From: Chitinophaga chungangae
GTDB taxonomy: Bacteria; Bacteroidota; Bacteroidia; Chitinophagales; Chitinophagaceae
Reading direction: 5' to 3'
Length of the DNA: 64,000 bases
Assembly (NCBI RefSeq): GCF_017742215.1
Contig: NZ_JAGHKP010000004.1
Span: 124,001 to 188,000, forward strand
Made by a program: the position numbers and the translations under genes. Below are positions 50,527-58,742 of this stretch, piece after piece. Each line of letters opens with the position of its first letter. Within the stretch, counting starts at the first letter, position 1. The notes under the pieces were generated by a model. That model had not been told where the DNA came from. It searched no databases and was given only the letters and a program-made list of their open reading frames with translations.

Positions 50527-50544
50527 AAAGGTGTTTTAAAAATG

Positions 50545-50559
50545 TGCAACAAAGTTGCA
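50545..50559. promoter_or_regulatory. Operator 1 of the AztD-like gene
   Basis: TGCAACAAAGTTGCA, a perfect palindrome of the form TGCAAC-N3-GTTGCA. It overlaps the first bases of the -7 element and the expected transcription start. Confidence 0.7.
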
Positions 50560-50588
50560 AATCTAAATAAATGCATCTAGGTTGCAAA
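50558..50588 (-). promoter_or_regulatory. Promoter of the AztD-like gene
   Basis: On the minus strand TTTG (50588-50585), 19 bp spacing, then TAGATTTG (50565-50558). This is an exact match to the Bacteroidota promoter consensus. Both elements are overlapped by operator palindromes. Confidence 0.7.
50572..50586. promoter_or_regulatory. Operator 2 of the AztD-like gene
   Basis: TGCATCTAGGTTGCA matches TGCAAC-N3-GTTGCA with one mismatch. It covers the -33 region, 27 bp from operator 1. Confidence 0.55.
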
Positions 50589-50919
50589 TAATAAAACCGG
50601 TTTTTTTAGCCGCTGGCAGGGAGGTTCAGGCATGGTATGCAGTCAATAAGGCTTACCAAATCAAATTCGCGGATACCGCTTGCCGTTTATATGATAAAGG
50701 GATTGGACGGAAAAGCGGGCTGCTGCCGTTCGTATAAAAAAGCAACAAAAGAGTGGGCGGGATAAGATATATTTGTTAGTTGATGAACTGTTAACCGGGG
50801 AGCCGGTTTCGAACATATTAAAACGCACTAAAGATGATCTGACATACTGCTCAGATTTTGGATGAAAAGCAAAAAGGGCCGTTTTTACGGCCCTTCCTGA
50901 AAAATATCTTTAGCGACTT
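50589..50919. other. Intergenic region with possible gene remnant
   Basis: Between the AztD-like gene and DUF983. A plus-strand reading frame without a start codon runs from about 50705 to TGA at 50863-50865 and encodes a natural-looking peptide (IYLLVDELLTGEPVSNILKR, then DDLTYCSDFG). It may be the tail of a decayed gene; no family was recognised. The DUF983 terminator follows. Nothing else was found. Confidence 0.3.
50868..50895 (-). terminator. Rho-independent terminator after the DUF983 gene
   Basis: AAGGGCCG (50874-50881) and CGGCCCTT (50888-50895), further paired by GT/AC. On the minus strand a T-run follows, from the A residues at 50871-50875. Confidence 0.85.
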
Positions 50920-51387
50920 TTAATGTGAATGCCCTGCCGGGTGCGGACGGGAGTGTTCACCATGCTTATGATCTGCATCCGGCAGGCCAGCCGTGTCTTC
51001 GTCGTAGTACACGAAGAAATAGAGGTATACCACGCGGGAGATCCGCATCAGCCACGGCTGCGCTACCAAAAGAATGATTCCGTTGAATCCCAGCCACCAG
51101 AGTATGCTGTCGTCCCAGAAAGACATGCCGAAGATCGCCCAGTACAAGATCAGGGTGAATACGGACAAAGCCACCCCCAGCGCATAGCTGACGTAACCGG
51201 TACCGAACCAGAAACCGGTTTCCAGTTCGTATTTCTGATCGCACACGGGGCAATGCTCGTGCATGTCCAGTATCTTTGAAAGCCGCCAGTGGAAAGGGTT
51301 TTTGCTACGGAACATATCGCCTCTCCGGCAATGCGGGCATTTCATTTTCAGGATGCTCAGGAAAAAATTCGGTCTTTTTTTCTTCAT
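50920..51387 (-). CDS. DUF983 membrane protein with zinc-ribbon motifs
   Basis: A 155-residue protein of the DUF983 family. Two CxxC pairs (MKCPHCRRGDMF and HEHCPVCDQKYELETGFW) form a probable zinc ribbon. They are followed by two membrane helices (YVSYALGVALSVFTLILYW; LWWLGFNGIILLVAQPWLM) and a His-rich C-terminal tail (KHGEHSRPHPAGHSH). Function is unknown. The tail could bind metal, and the gene lies next to the putative zinc locus, but its own promoter lacks the shared palindrome, so a link is speculative. Confidence 0.85.
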   Translation of the reverse strand: MKKKRPNFFLSILKMKCPHCRRGDMFRSKNPFHWRLSKILDMHEHCPVCDQKYELETGFWFGTGYVSYALGVALSVFTLILYWAIFGMSFWDDSILWWLGFNGIILLVAQPWLMRISRVVYLYFFVYYDEDTAGLPDADHKHGEHSRPHPAGHSH

Positions 51388-51394
51388 GATTTTG

Positions 51395-51424
51395 CAAAGG
51401 TACGATTTCCCCCGGGCCGGTCAA
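51395..51424 (-). promoter_or_regulatory. Promoter of the DUF983 gene
   Basis: On the minus strand TTG (51424-51422), 19 bp spacing and TACCTTTG (51402-51395), matching the consensus exactly. It ends 7 bp before the start codon, implying a very short leader. Confidence 0.6.
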
Positions 51425-51448
51425 TGACGTTATCATGGCATGCCGGAA

Positions 51449-51479
51449 ATAAAAACGGGGCCGCCGCGGCAGCCCCGTT
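51449..51479 (-). terminator. Rho-independent terminator after the ABC exporter gene
   Basis: AACGGGGC (51454-51461) and GCCCCGTT (51472-51479) enclose a GC-rich loop. A-rich sequence at 51449-51455 gives the T-run on the minus strand. Confidence 0.8.
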
Positions 51480-51498
51480 CCGGGTATTGAATGTGTTG

Positions 51499-53301
51499 TT
51501 ATGCGATCGGTTGCGCGCTTTCGGTGGTTTTTCTTTCCCCGATCTGCTGGCGCCACATGGCGTAATACAGCCCTTTTTCGTCGAGCAGCGAATAATGCGA
51601 GCCCGTTTCCACGATGCGACCTTTTTCGAGCACGTAAATGCGGTCTGCGTGCATGATGGTGCTCAGCCTGTGAGCGATCATCACGGTGATGTGCTCTTTG
51701 CTGGCGGTTACCTGCCGCACGGTTTGCGTGATCTCTTCTTCGGTGATGGAATCGAGCGCGGATGTGGCTTCGTCGAACACCAGCAGGCGCGGCTGGCGCA
51801 GCAGTGCGCGGGCGATGGACAGGCGTTGTTTTTCGCCGCCGGAGATCTTGATGCCGCCTTCGCCGATCACGGTGTCGAGGCCTTTTTCCGCCCTTGCCAG
51901 CAGGCTGTAGGCAGACGCGCGGTTCAACGCAGTCATCATGTCCGCTTCCGTTGCCTTCGGGTTCACAAAAGCGAGATTTTCGCGGATGGTGCCGGAAAAC
52001 AGCTGCGTGTCCTGCGTTACGAAACCGATCTGGTGGCGCAGCTCTTCGATGTCGATGGCGGAAGAGCTGAGGCCGTTGTACAGGATATCCCCTTCGCCGG
52101 GTTTGTACAATCCCACCAAAAGTTTCACCAGCGTGGTTTTGCCGCTGCCGGAAGGGCCTACGAAGGCAATAGTTTCCCCGGTTTTGATAGAGAAGTTAAT
52201 ATCCTCCAGCGCTTTGCCCATGGCAGTGAGATGTCTGAAACCTACGTGGCTGAAGGTCAGTTCCTGGATGGTGGACAACCGGGGAGGATTGGCCGGGGTT
52301 TCTTCCACCGGTGTTTGCAGGATGCGCTCGAAGTTGCTGAGCGATACCTGCGCTTCGCGGTAGGCGAGGATGATGTTGCCCAGTTCCTGTAACGGCCCGA
52401 ACAGGAAAAAGGAATACAGCTGCAGGGCGACCAGCTGTCCTACCGAAGCAATGTTTCCATATACCAGCCACAACAGCAGGAACAGGATGCTGGAGCGCAG
52501 CAGGTTCACAAATGTGCCCTGTACGAACGCGATGCTTCGCACGCTGCGTACTTTCTTCAGTTCCAGCAGCAGTATTTTCATCGTATTGGTATTGAGGCGC
52601 CGGATCTCCTGGTTGGTAAGGCCGAGGCTCTTCACCAGTTCGATATTCCTGAGAGATTCCGTGGTAGCGCCCGCCAGTACGGTCGTTTCTTTCACAATGC
52701 TTTTCTGGATGGTTTTGATCTTTTTGCTCAGTACGTTCATGAGCCAGCCGAGAATGGCGCTGCCGCCGAAATACACGAACACGAGGCTCCAGTGAACCCG
52801 GAAAGCGAAGATCATCACGAACACCACGCCGATGAGGGACGTGAACAGGATGTTGATGAATGCGGAAATGAACTTTTCACTATCCAGGCGCACCTTTTGC
52901 AGGATCGCCAGGGTTTCGCCGGAGCGTTGATCTTCAAATTCCTGGTAAGGCAAACGCATGGAATGGCGCAGCCCGTCCGTATACATCTGTGCGCCCAATT
53001 TTTGCGTAATGGCGCTTACGAAATAATCCTGGAACGCTTTGGCGATACGGCTTACCATAGCCACGCCGATGGAAGCCAGCAGGAGCAGCACCACGCCTAT
53101 GAGGTACTGGTTTTCGCTGCGGAACAGGACGGGTTCTTTTCTGGGATTGGTAAAAGAAGCGGGGTGATCGGCGAACCTGTCCACGATCATCCCGAAGATC
53201 ATCGGGTCCAGCAGCGAAAACACCTGGTTGACGGTGGCCAGCAGCAATGCCAGCGCGATGAGCCATTTATAGTTCTTGAGGTATTGGATCAGCAATTTCA
53301 T
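51499..53301 (-). CDS. ABC exporter, fused permease and ATPase
   Basis: A 600-residue half-transporter of the MsbA/lipid-and-drug exporter type. Residues 1-310 form a six-helix membrane domain (LIALALLLATVNQVFSLLDP opening). The nucleotide-binding domain has Walker A VGPSGSGKTTLVKLLVG, Q-loop FVTQDTQLFSGTI, signature KISGGEKQRLSIARALL, Walker B LLVFDEATSALDS and H-loop IAHRLSTI, all intact. It should act as a homodimer. The substrate is not deducible. TAACTTTG (53313-53306, minus) lies 4 bp before the start, implying an almost leaderless message. Confidence 0.95.
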   Translation of the reverse strand: MKLLIQYLKNYKWLIALALLLATVNQVFSLLDPMIFGMIVDRFADHPASFTNPRKEPVLFRSENQYLIGVVLLLLASIGVAMVSRIAKAFQDYFVSAITQKLGAQMYTDGLRHSMRLPYQEFEDQRSGETLAILQKVRLDSEKFISAFINILFTSLIGVVFVMIFAFRVHWSLVFVYFGGSAILGWLMNVLSKKIKTIQKSIVKETTVLAGATTESLRNIELVKSLGLTNQEIRRLNTNTMKILLLELKKVRSVRSIAFVQGTFVNLLRSSILFLLLWLVYGNIASVGQLVALQLYSFFLFGPLQELGNIILAYREAQVSLSNFERILQTPVEETPANPPRLSTIQELTFSHVGFRHLTAMGKALEDINFSIKTGETIAFVGPSGSGKTTLVKLLVGLYKPGEGDILYNGLSSSAIDIEELRHQIGFVTQDTQLFSGTIRENLAFVNPKATEADMMTALNRASAYSLLARAEKGLDTVIGEGGIKISGGEKQRLSIARALLRQPRLLVFDEATSALDSITEEEITQTVRQVTASKEHITVMIAHRLSTIMHADRIYVLEKGRIVETGSHYSLLDEKGLYYAMWRQQIGERKTTESAQPIA

Positions 53302-53305
53302 GGGG

Positions 53306-53313
53306 CAAAGTTA
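53306..53313 (-). promoter_or_regulatory. Candidate -7 element of the ABC exporter gene
   Basis: The minus strand reads TAACTTTG, an exact TAnnTTTG match 4 bp before the start codon. No -33 TTG at normal spacing was found. Confidence 0.4.
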
Positions 53314-53517
53314 GTGGAAAAAGGGGCTGTAACGGTGTTGGAACATCAATTTTAAACTGGACTTATCACGGTATTTACCCTAAAAATTGCGTAATTTAAT
53401 AGAACGAGCCGGAAGCTAATCCACCAGCATGTTCTGAGCCTGAAAACTGATACTATTCCCCGAACGGCATACGTTACCCGACCCGGCGCCCGTCATCACC
53501 GCAAAAACTCCTGCCGT

Positions 53518-55656
53518 ATGAAAATGTATGATGAAAAACACATTAAAAATGTCGTGCTCATTGGCGCTGCCAAGAGCGGCAAAACAACGCTGGCCGAGGA
53601 CATGCTGTTCGAGGCCGGCATTATCAGTAAGCGCGGTTCCGTGGAAGAACGGAACACGGTGTCTGACTATCACGAGGTGGAGCACGAACGGGGCAATTCC
53701 GTTTACGCCACCAGCCTGCACACGGAATGGCGGGATTACAAGATCAACATTGTAGATACCCCGGGGCTGGAAGATTTCGCCGGCGAAGTGGTTTCGTCCA
53801 TCCGCGTATGCGACACCGCGGTATTGCTGCTGCACGCCTATAACGGCGTGGAGGTAGGTACGGAGCTGATCTGGGATTATGTAGACCGTTACAACAAACC
53901 CACTATTCTCGCCATCAATCATCTCGATCACGAAAACGCCAATTACAACCTGGTGCTGGACCAGGCCAGGAATTTTTTAGGCAATGCCGTAACCGTAATG
54001 CAGTACCCGGTGAACCAAGGACCGGGTTTCAACGCTATGATCGACCTGTTGAAAATGACCATGTACCGTTTCCCCGCGGGCGGCGGCAAACCCGAAAAAC
54101 TCCCCATACCGGAGGAGGAGCGTGAGCAGGCTGACAACCTGCACAACATTCTCGTGGAAAAGGCCGCTGAAAACGACGACGCGCTGATGGAACTGTTCTT
54201 TGAAAAAGGCAGTCTCGACGAAGACGAGCTGCGCCAGGGCATCCAGATCGGGATGATGAAACACCAGGTGTTCCCCGTTTTTTGCCTTTGTGCCAAAAAC
54301 AATATGGGCAGCGGCCGCCTGATGGGTTTTATCGACAACGTGGCGCCTTCCGCCGTGGAAATGCCGCCCGAACTGTCTGAAGACGGCAAGGAAGTGGCCT
54401 GCGACCCGGCTGGCCCTACCTGTCTTTTCGTTTTCAAAACCCTGCTGGAACCGCATATCGGCAAGCTGTCCTTTTTTAAAGTGCTGAGCGGCGAAGTAAA
54501 AGCCGGCCAGGAGCTTTACAACGAAAAAGGCAACACGACCGAACGGCTCAACCAGCTGTTCATCACAGACGGAAAAAACCGGCACCCGGTGGACCGCCTG
54601 CGCTCCGGCGACATCGGCTGTACCCTCAAACTGAAAAATACCTTCACCAATCATACGCTCAACGAAAAGAATTTCACGGCGCAGATCGAGCCGATCCATT
54701 TCCCGCCGCCCAAAGTGCGGGTAGCGATCGTTGCCAAAAACAAAGGCGACGACGAAAAGCTCGGCGAAGTGCTCGCGGAAATTCATACCGAAGACCCCAC
54801 GCTGGAGATCGAATACAACCGCGAGTTGAAACAGGTGATCCTCCATGGCCAGGGCGACTTGCACCTCGCCGTCACCAAATGGCGCCTGGAAAATATCTAC
54901 AATATGCAGGTGGAATACCTGTCCGCCCGCATTCCGTACCGCGAAACCATCCAGAAACCGGCGATGGCGAGTTACCGCCACAAAAAACAATCCGGCGGCG
55001 CGGGACAGTTCGGCGAGGTATACATCAAAATAGAGCCCTGGTACGAAGGCATGCCTCCCAGCAAAGAATGGCCGGTGCGCGAAACCGAAGAGATCGCGCT
55101 GAACTGGGGCGGCAAGCTGGTGTTTAACAACTGCATCGTAGGCGGCGCGATAGACGCGCGTTTCCTGCCATCTATCCTCAAAGGCGTGATGGAAAAAATG
55201 CAGGAAGGCCCGCTCACCGGGTCGTATGTGCGCGACGTGCGCGTGAGCGTGTACGACGGCAAAATGCACCCGGTAGACAGCAACGATATTTCCTTCAAAA
55301 TAGCCGGCATGATGGCTTTCCGCGAAGCCTTCCACCAGGCGGCGCCGCAGCTGCTGGAGCCGGTGTTCGACCTCGAAGCCACCGCGCCGGACGTAATGAT
55401 GGGCGATATCATGAGCGAGCTGCAAACGCATCGCAGCGTGATCACGGGGATGGACAGCGGCAATGTCAGCCAGGTGATCAAAGCGCGTACGCCGCAGGCC
55501 GAACTGGACAAACTCTACGCCGCGCTCCGCAACGTGACCCAGGGCAAAGCCAAAGTAAAAGCCGTATTCGCCGAATACGCGCCCGTTCCGGCCGACGTGC
55601 AGAAAAAACTCAGCGAAGATTACAAGAAGGTGGAGCAGCAGAACGGGGCGCATTAA
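53518..55656 (+). CDS. Elongation factor G paralogue (EF-G2-like) with altered GTPase motifs
   Basis: A 712-residue, full-length EF-G (domains I-V). The P-loop is intact (GAAKSGKT, residues 16-23). Switch I has ERGNSV with Ser61 where classical EF-G has the Mg-binding Thr (ERGITI). Switch II reads DTPGLEDF (residues 80-87), so the catalytic His of DTPGHVDF is replaced by Leu84. The guanine-binding motif is NHLD rather than NKxD. Later domains look normal (QSGGAGQFGEVYIKIEP; MAFREAFHQAAPQLLEPVFD). It resembles EF-G2 of Bacteroides, reported to support translation without GTPase activity. It is monocistronic and not next to ribosomal genes, unlike housekeeping fusA. Confidence 0.93.
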   Translation: MKMYDEKHIKNVVLIGAAKSGKTTLAEDMLFEAGIISKRGSVEERNTVSDYHEVEHERGNSVYATSLHTEWRDYKINIVDTPGLEDFAGEVVSSIRVCDTAVLLLHAYNGVEVGTELIWDYVDRYNKPTILAINHLDHENANYNLVLDQARNFLGNAVTVMQYPVNQGPGFNAMIDLLKMTMYRFPAGGGKPEKLPIPEEEREQADNLHNILVEKAAENDDALMELFFEKGSLDEDELRQGIQIGMMKHQVFPVFCLCAKNNMGSGRLMGFIDNVAPSAVEMPPELSEDGKEVACDPAGPTCLFVFKTLLEPHIGKLSFFKVLSGEVKAGQELYNEKGNTTERLNQLFITDGKNRHPVDRLRSGDIGCTLKLKNTFTNHTLNEKNFTAQIEPIHFPPPKVRVAIVAKNKGDDEKLGEVLAEIHTEDPTLEIEYNRELKQVILHGQGDLHLAVTKWRLENIYNMQVEYLSARIPYRETIQKPAMASYRHKKQSGGAGQFGEVYIKIEPWYEGMPPSKEWPVRETEEIALNWGGKLVFNNCIVGGAIDARFLPSILKGVMEKMQEGPLTGSYVRDVRVSVYDGKMHPVDSNDISFKIAGMMAFREAFHQAAPQLLEPVFDLEATAPDVMMGDIMSELQTHRSVITGMDSGNVSQVIKARTPQAELDKLYAALRNVTQGKAKVKAVFAEYAPVPADVQKKLSEDYKKVEQQNGAH

Positions 55657-55670
55657 ACTAAACGCAAAAC

Positions 55671-57245
55671 TCAATAATGCCTCCCCCAACTATCCCTGTC
55701 CAGCGTGCGGTATTGAATAGCTTCCGCGATGTGGTGCGGGGTGATGTGCTCTGAGCCTTCCAGGTCCGCGATCGTGCGGCTCACTTTGATGATCCGTTCG
55801 TATGCGCGCGCGGAAAGCTGCAGCTTTTTCATCGCCTGCGATAACAGTTCCCTTGCGTTGGGCGGCAGCCGGCAATAATGATGAAGTTGTTTGGCGGTCA
55901 TCTGCGCGTTGCAATAGATATGCGCCGTAGGGCGGGCTTTGCCGTCGGGGGAGCGCGGCTGATTATCTGTGTCGAAAAACCTCGCCAGTTGCCTGCCGCG
56001 CGCCAGCATCACCCTTTCGCGGATGTTGTCGCTGGTTTCGGATCTTACCGTGCTTGCCAGCGAAGCAGGGCTCACCGGCGTTACTTCTATATGCAGATCG
56101 ATCCGGTCCAGCAGCGGGCCGGAAACGCGGTTTAGATATTTCTGCACCATGCCCGGCGGACAGCTACATGGTTTGTCTGGATGATTAAAATAGCCACAGG
56201 GGCACGGGTTCATAGCAGCCACGAGCATAAACGACGCGGGAAATTCGGCAGAACTTCGTGTGCGCGAGATCGTTATTTTTCGTTCTTCCATGGGCTGGCG
56301 CAGCACTTCCAGCACGGAACGTTTGTATTCGGGCAGCTCGTCGAGGAACAGCACGCCGTTTTGCGCGAGGGAGATCTCCCCGGGCTGCGGAACAGGCCCG
56401 CCCCCAGCCATCGCCACGTCACTGATGGTATGATGCGGGGAGCGGAACGGCCTCGCGGAAATAATGCCCGCATCTTCCGCCAGCTTGCCCGCAACGGAAT
56501 GTATCCGCGTCGTTTCCAGCGCTTCCTGCAGGCTCAGTGGCGGCAATATCGTCGGCACCCTTTGCGCGATCATCGTTTTCCCTGATCCCGGCGGCCCGAT
56601 CAGGATAATGTTGTGCCCGCCCGCCGCGGCGATCTCCATCGCCCGTTTCACCGTTCCCTGCCCGCTTATCTCCGAAAAATCAACCTCCGCGGAAACGCTG
56701 GCTGCATATGGTTTCGCCGCCTCGCATTCTTTTTCTTCCCCTTTCAAGAACGCCAGCACCTCGTTGATATGCTGCATCGAAAATACTTCCAGCCCCTCCA
56801 CGATCGCCGCCTCCCGCGCGTTTTGCGCCGGGAGGATGATGCCGCGGTAACCTTCCTTCTTCGCCTGCATCGCCATCGGCAGAATGCCGCGGATAGGCCG
56901 CAAAGCCCCGTCCAGCGAAAGCTCGCCCATGATGACGTAATGCTCCGGGTTGCGGGTGAATATTACCTGTTTCGACGCAGCCACAATGCCCAGCGCGATC
57001 GGCAGGTCGTACGCCGAGCCCGCCTTGCGGATGCCCGCAGGCGCCATGTTCACCACCGTTCGCAGGCGCGGCATTTTATATCCGATGTTCTTGATCACCG
57101 TTTCGATGCGGAATTCGCTTTCCTTGACGGCATTATCCGGCAGGCCCACCAGGCAAAAACGCGTACCCTGGCCAACGTTCACTTCAATGGTAATGGTAAT
57201 GGCTTCCACGCCGTGTATGGCGCTGCCGAAGATCTTGACGAGCAT
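55671..57245 (-). CDS. YifB-family Mg chelatase-like AAA ATPase (ComM-like)
   Basis: A 524-residue protein with an N-terminal Lon-protease-like fold (GVEAITITIEVNVGQGTRFC) and a central AAA+ domain. Walker A is LIGPPGSGKTMIAQRVP and Walker B GVLFLDELPEYKRSVLEV. The zinc-binding-like CPCGYFNHPDKPCSCPPG and a C-terminal Mg-chelatase helical domain follow. Homologue ComM is a branch-migration helicase that aids integration of incoming DNA during natural transformation. It converges with the EF-G gene, 14 bp apart. Confidence 0.93.
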   Translation of the reverse strand: MLVKIFGSAIHGVEAITITIEVNVGQGTRFCLVGLPDNAVKESEFRIETVIKNIGYKMPRLRTVVNMAPAGIRKAGSAYDLPIALGIVAASKQVIFTRNPEHYVIMGELSLDGALRPIRGILPMAMQAKKEGYRGIILPAQNAREAAIVEGLEVFSMQHINEVLAFLKGEEKECEAAKPYAASVSAEVDFSEISGQGTVKRAMEIAAAGGHNIILIGPPGSGKTMIAQRVPTILPPLSLQEALETTRIHSVAGKLAEDAGIISARPFRSPHHTISDVAMAGGGPVPQPGEISLAQNGVLFLDELPEYKRSVLEVLRQPMEERKITISRTRSSAEFPASFMLVAAMNPCPCGYFNHPDKPCSCPPGMVQKYLNRVSGPLLDRIDLHIEVTPVSPASLASTVRSETSDNIRERVMLARGRQLARFFDTDNQPRSPDGKARPTAHIYCNAQMTAKQLHHYCRLPPNARELLSQAMKKLQLSARAYERIIKVSRTIADLEGSEHITPHHIAEAIQYRTLDRDSWGRHY

Positions 57246-57287
57246 GGGACAAACAATGGTTGTTACTTTCCGAAGATAAGGATTTTC

Positions 57288-58616
57288 TTATTTCATGTTC
57301 GCCAGCAGTTCAATAACTTTTTCTTTCTTCAAAATAAGGTACCCGATCTTTTCCTTAGCGATGCCGTCTCTCAGGTCATATGTGAAATGCAGGTTGTCGT
57401 CGATCACTTCGCTCTGGAAATATTTGAAAATGATCTGGTCTTCACCCTGCAGCTCTTCCGCGATCTCGTACAGGTGGGTGGACAAAATGTACAAACACTG
57501 GTGATTGTTCAGCAAACCGCGGATCACGGCCAGGGAACAGTTCTTCGCGTCTTCCACGTTCGTGCCTTTAAACATTTCGTCGATCAGTATCAGCCAATTT
57601 TTGCCGTCGCTGATCTTGATGATCGTGTTTTTGATGCGCTGCACTTCGTTGTAGAAATAACTTTCGCCTTTAAAGATGTTGTCTTTTACATCGATGTTGG
57701 ACAAAATACCGTGGAAAAAACTCAACTTCATCTGCTGCGCCGGCACGCCCATGCCCAGGTGCGACAGGAACACCGCGATGCCCACCGCCCTGATGAACGT
57801 GGTTTTGCCCGCCATGTTGGCCCCCGTCAGGAAAATAAAATGACGGTGCGGGTCCATCGCCACATCGTACGCCACCGGCTGCGGCAATATCATGTGGTAC
57901 AATTGTTTGATCTCGATGAACGGTTTGCCGGGATCGGTGAATTCGGGGAAGTTGAGCTTAAAATGACGGATGGCCATGGCCATGCTGTGATACGCGTCCA
58001 GCCGGGTATACAGCTCGGTCAGTTCCCAGAGCACTTTTTTATGTTTGCGGCGGATGAGTTTGTCGTAACGGAGGATCTGCACAAAATTCAGCGACCCGTT
58101 CTCATGCATGGCGATGATGTCGTGAAACTCGCGCTGGTTGATGAGAATGCGCGCCCTTTCGAGCAGGATGCGCAGGTTCGCCGGCGCTTCCGCGGCGGGG
58201 AAGGTATCGGTGAGGAATTTAAAACCGTTGATGAGATTAAGCAGCTGGTCGAACGAAAATTTGATGAACCCGAAATCCGGTGCGTAGATCGTTTTGGTGA
58301 TCAGCGCGTTCACGTACAGCAGCGGCCCTTCGGAAGTGGAGATAGGTTCTATCTCGGCGTTCAGGTAATTTTCCACCACCACGATGGTGCCGTTGGAGAT
58401 CATCGGCGGCCAGGTGTCTTCGCGTTCGAGCATGTATTGCAGCATCTGCTGGCGCTGGCGTATCGCCTCGATATCTTTCAGCGGGTTGCTGAACAAGGTG
58501 CGCAGGTAATCCCTTCCGCCCGACGTAGTGGTGAAATCCAGCTTATGGAACAGGGAATATTCGTCTTCGCGGTTAAAGATCGACAGGTCGAGGTAGGTTG
58601 TTTTGTCCAGCTCCAT
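57288..58616 (-). CDS. MutS-family ATPase lacking the mismatch-recognition domain
   Basis: A 442-residue protein with the MutS lever/clamp helical region (FTTTSGGRDYLRTLFSNPLK) and the ABC-type ATPase domain. Walker A is LTGANMAGKTTFIRAVGIAV, signature region GESYFYNEVQRIKNTI, Walker B NWLILIDEMFKGTN and ILSTHLYEIAEELQ. MutS domains I and II, which contact the mismatch, are absent, and so is the Smr domain of MutS2. Such short MutS-like proteins are frequent in Bacteroidota; their role is not established. Confidence 0.9.
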   Translation of the reverse strand: MELDKTTYLDLSIFNREDEYSLFHKLDFTTTSGGRDYLRTLFSNPLKDIEAIRQRQQMLQYMLEREDTWPPMISNGTIVVVENYLNAEIEPISTSEGPLLYVNALITKTIYAPDFGFIKFSFDQLLNLINGFKFLTDTFPAAEAPANLRILLERARILINQREFHDIIAMHENGSLNFVQILRYDKLIRRKHKKVLWELTELYTRLDAYHSMAMAIRHFKLNFPEFTDPGKPFIEIKQLYHMILPQPVAYDVAMDPHRHFIFLTGANMAGKTTFIRAVGIAVFLSHLGMGVPAQQMKLSFFHGILSNIDVKDNIFKGESYFYNEVQRIKNTIIKISDGKNWLILIDEMFKGTNVEDAKNCSLAVIRGLLNNHQCLYILSTHLYEIAEELQGEDQIIFKYFQSEVIDDNLHFTYDLRDGIAKEKIGYLILKKEKVIELLANMK

Positions 58617-58689
58617 GCGCAGAATTTTTAGTGAATTTACAGTGAATCAGTTTAACGTGGTAGATGCAGGGCACGGATTTTTCCATAAA

Positions 58690-58718
58690 TAACAAAGCCG
58701 GGAACAGTCGTTCCCGGC
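58690..58718 (-). terminator. Rho-independent terminator after pyrC
   Basis: GCCGGGAAC (58697-58705) and GTTCCCGGC (58710-58718), a perfect 9-bp stem with loop AGTC. On the minus strand TTTGTTATT follows. Confidence 0.85.
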
Positions 58719-58742
58719 CTGTAAAAACTCATTCACAACGGT

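Noticed and set aside
56613..58631. A 672-codon plus-strand open frame across yifB and the mutS-like gene
   Set aside because: It is antisense to two genes with complete catalytic motifs, shows no domain of its own, and results from GC-rich codon bias.
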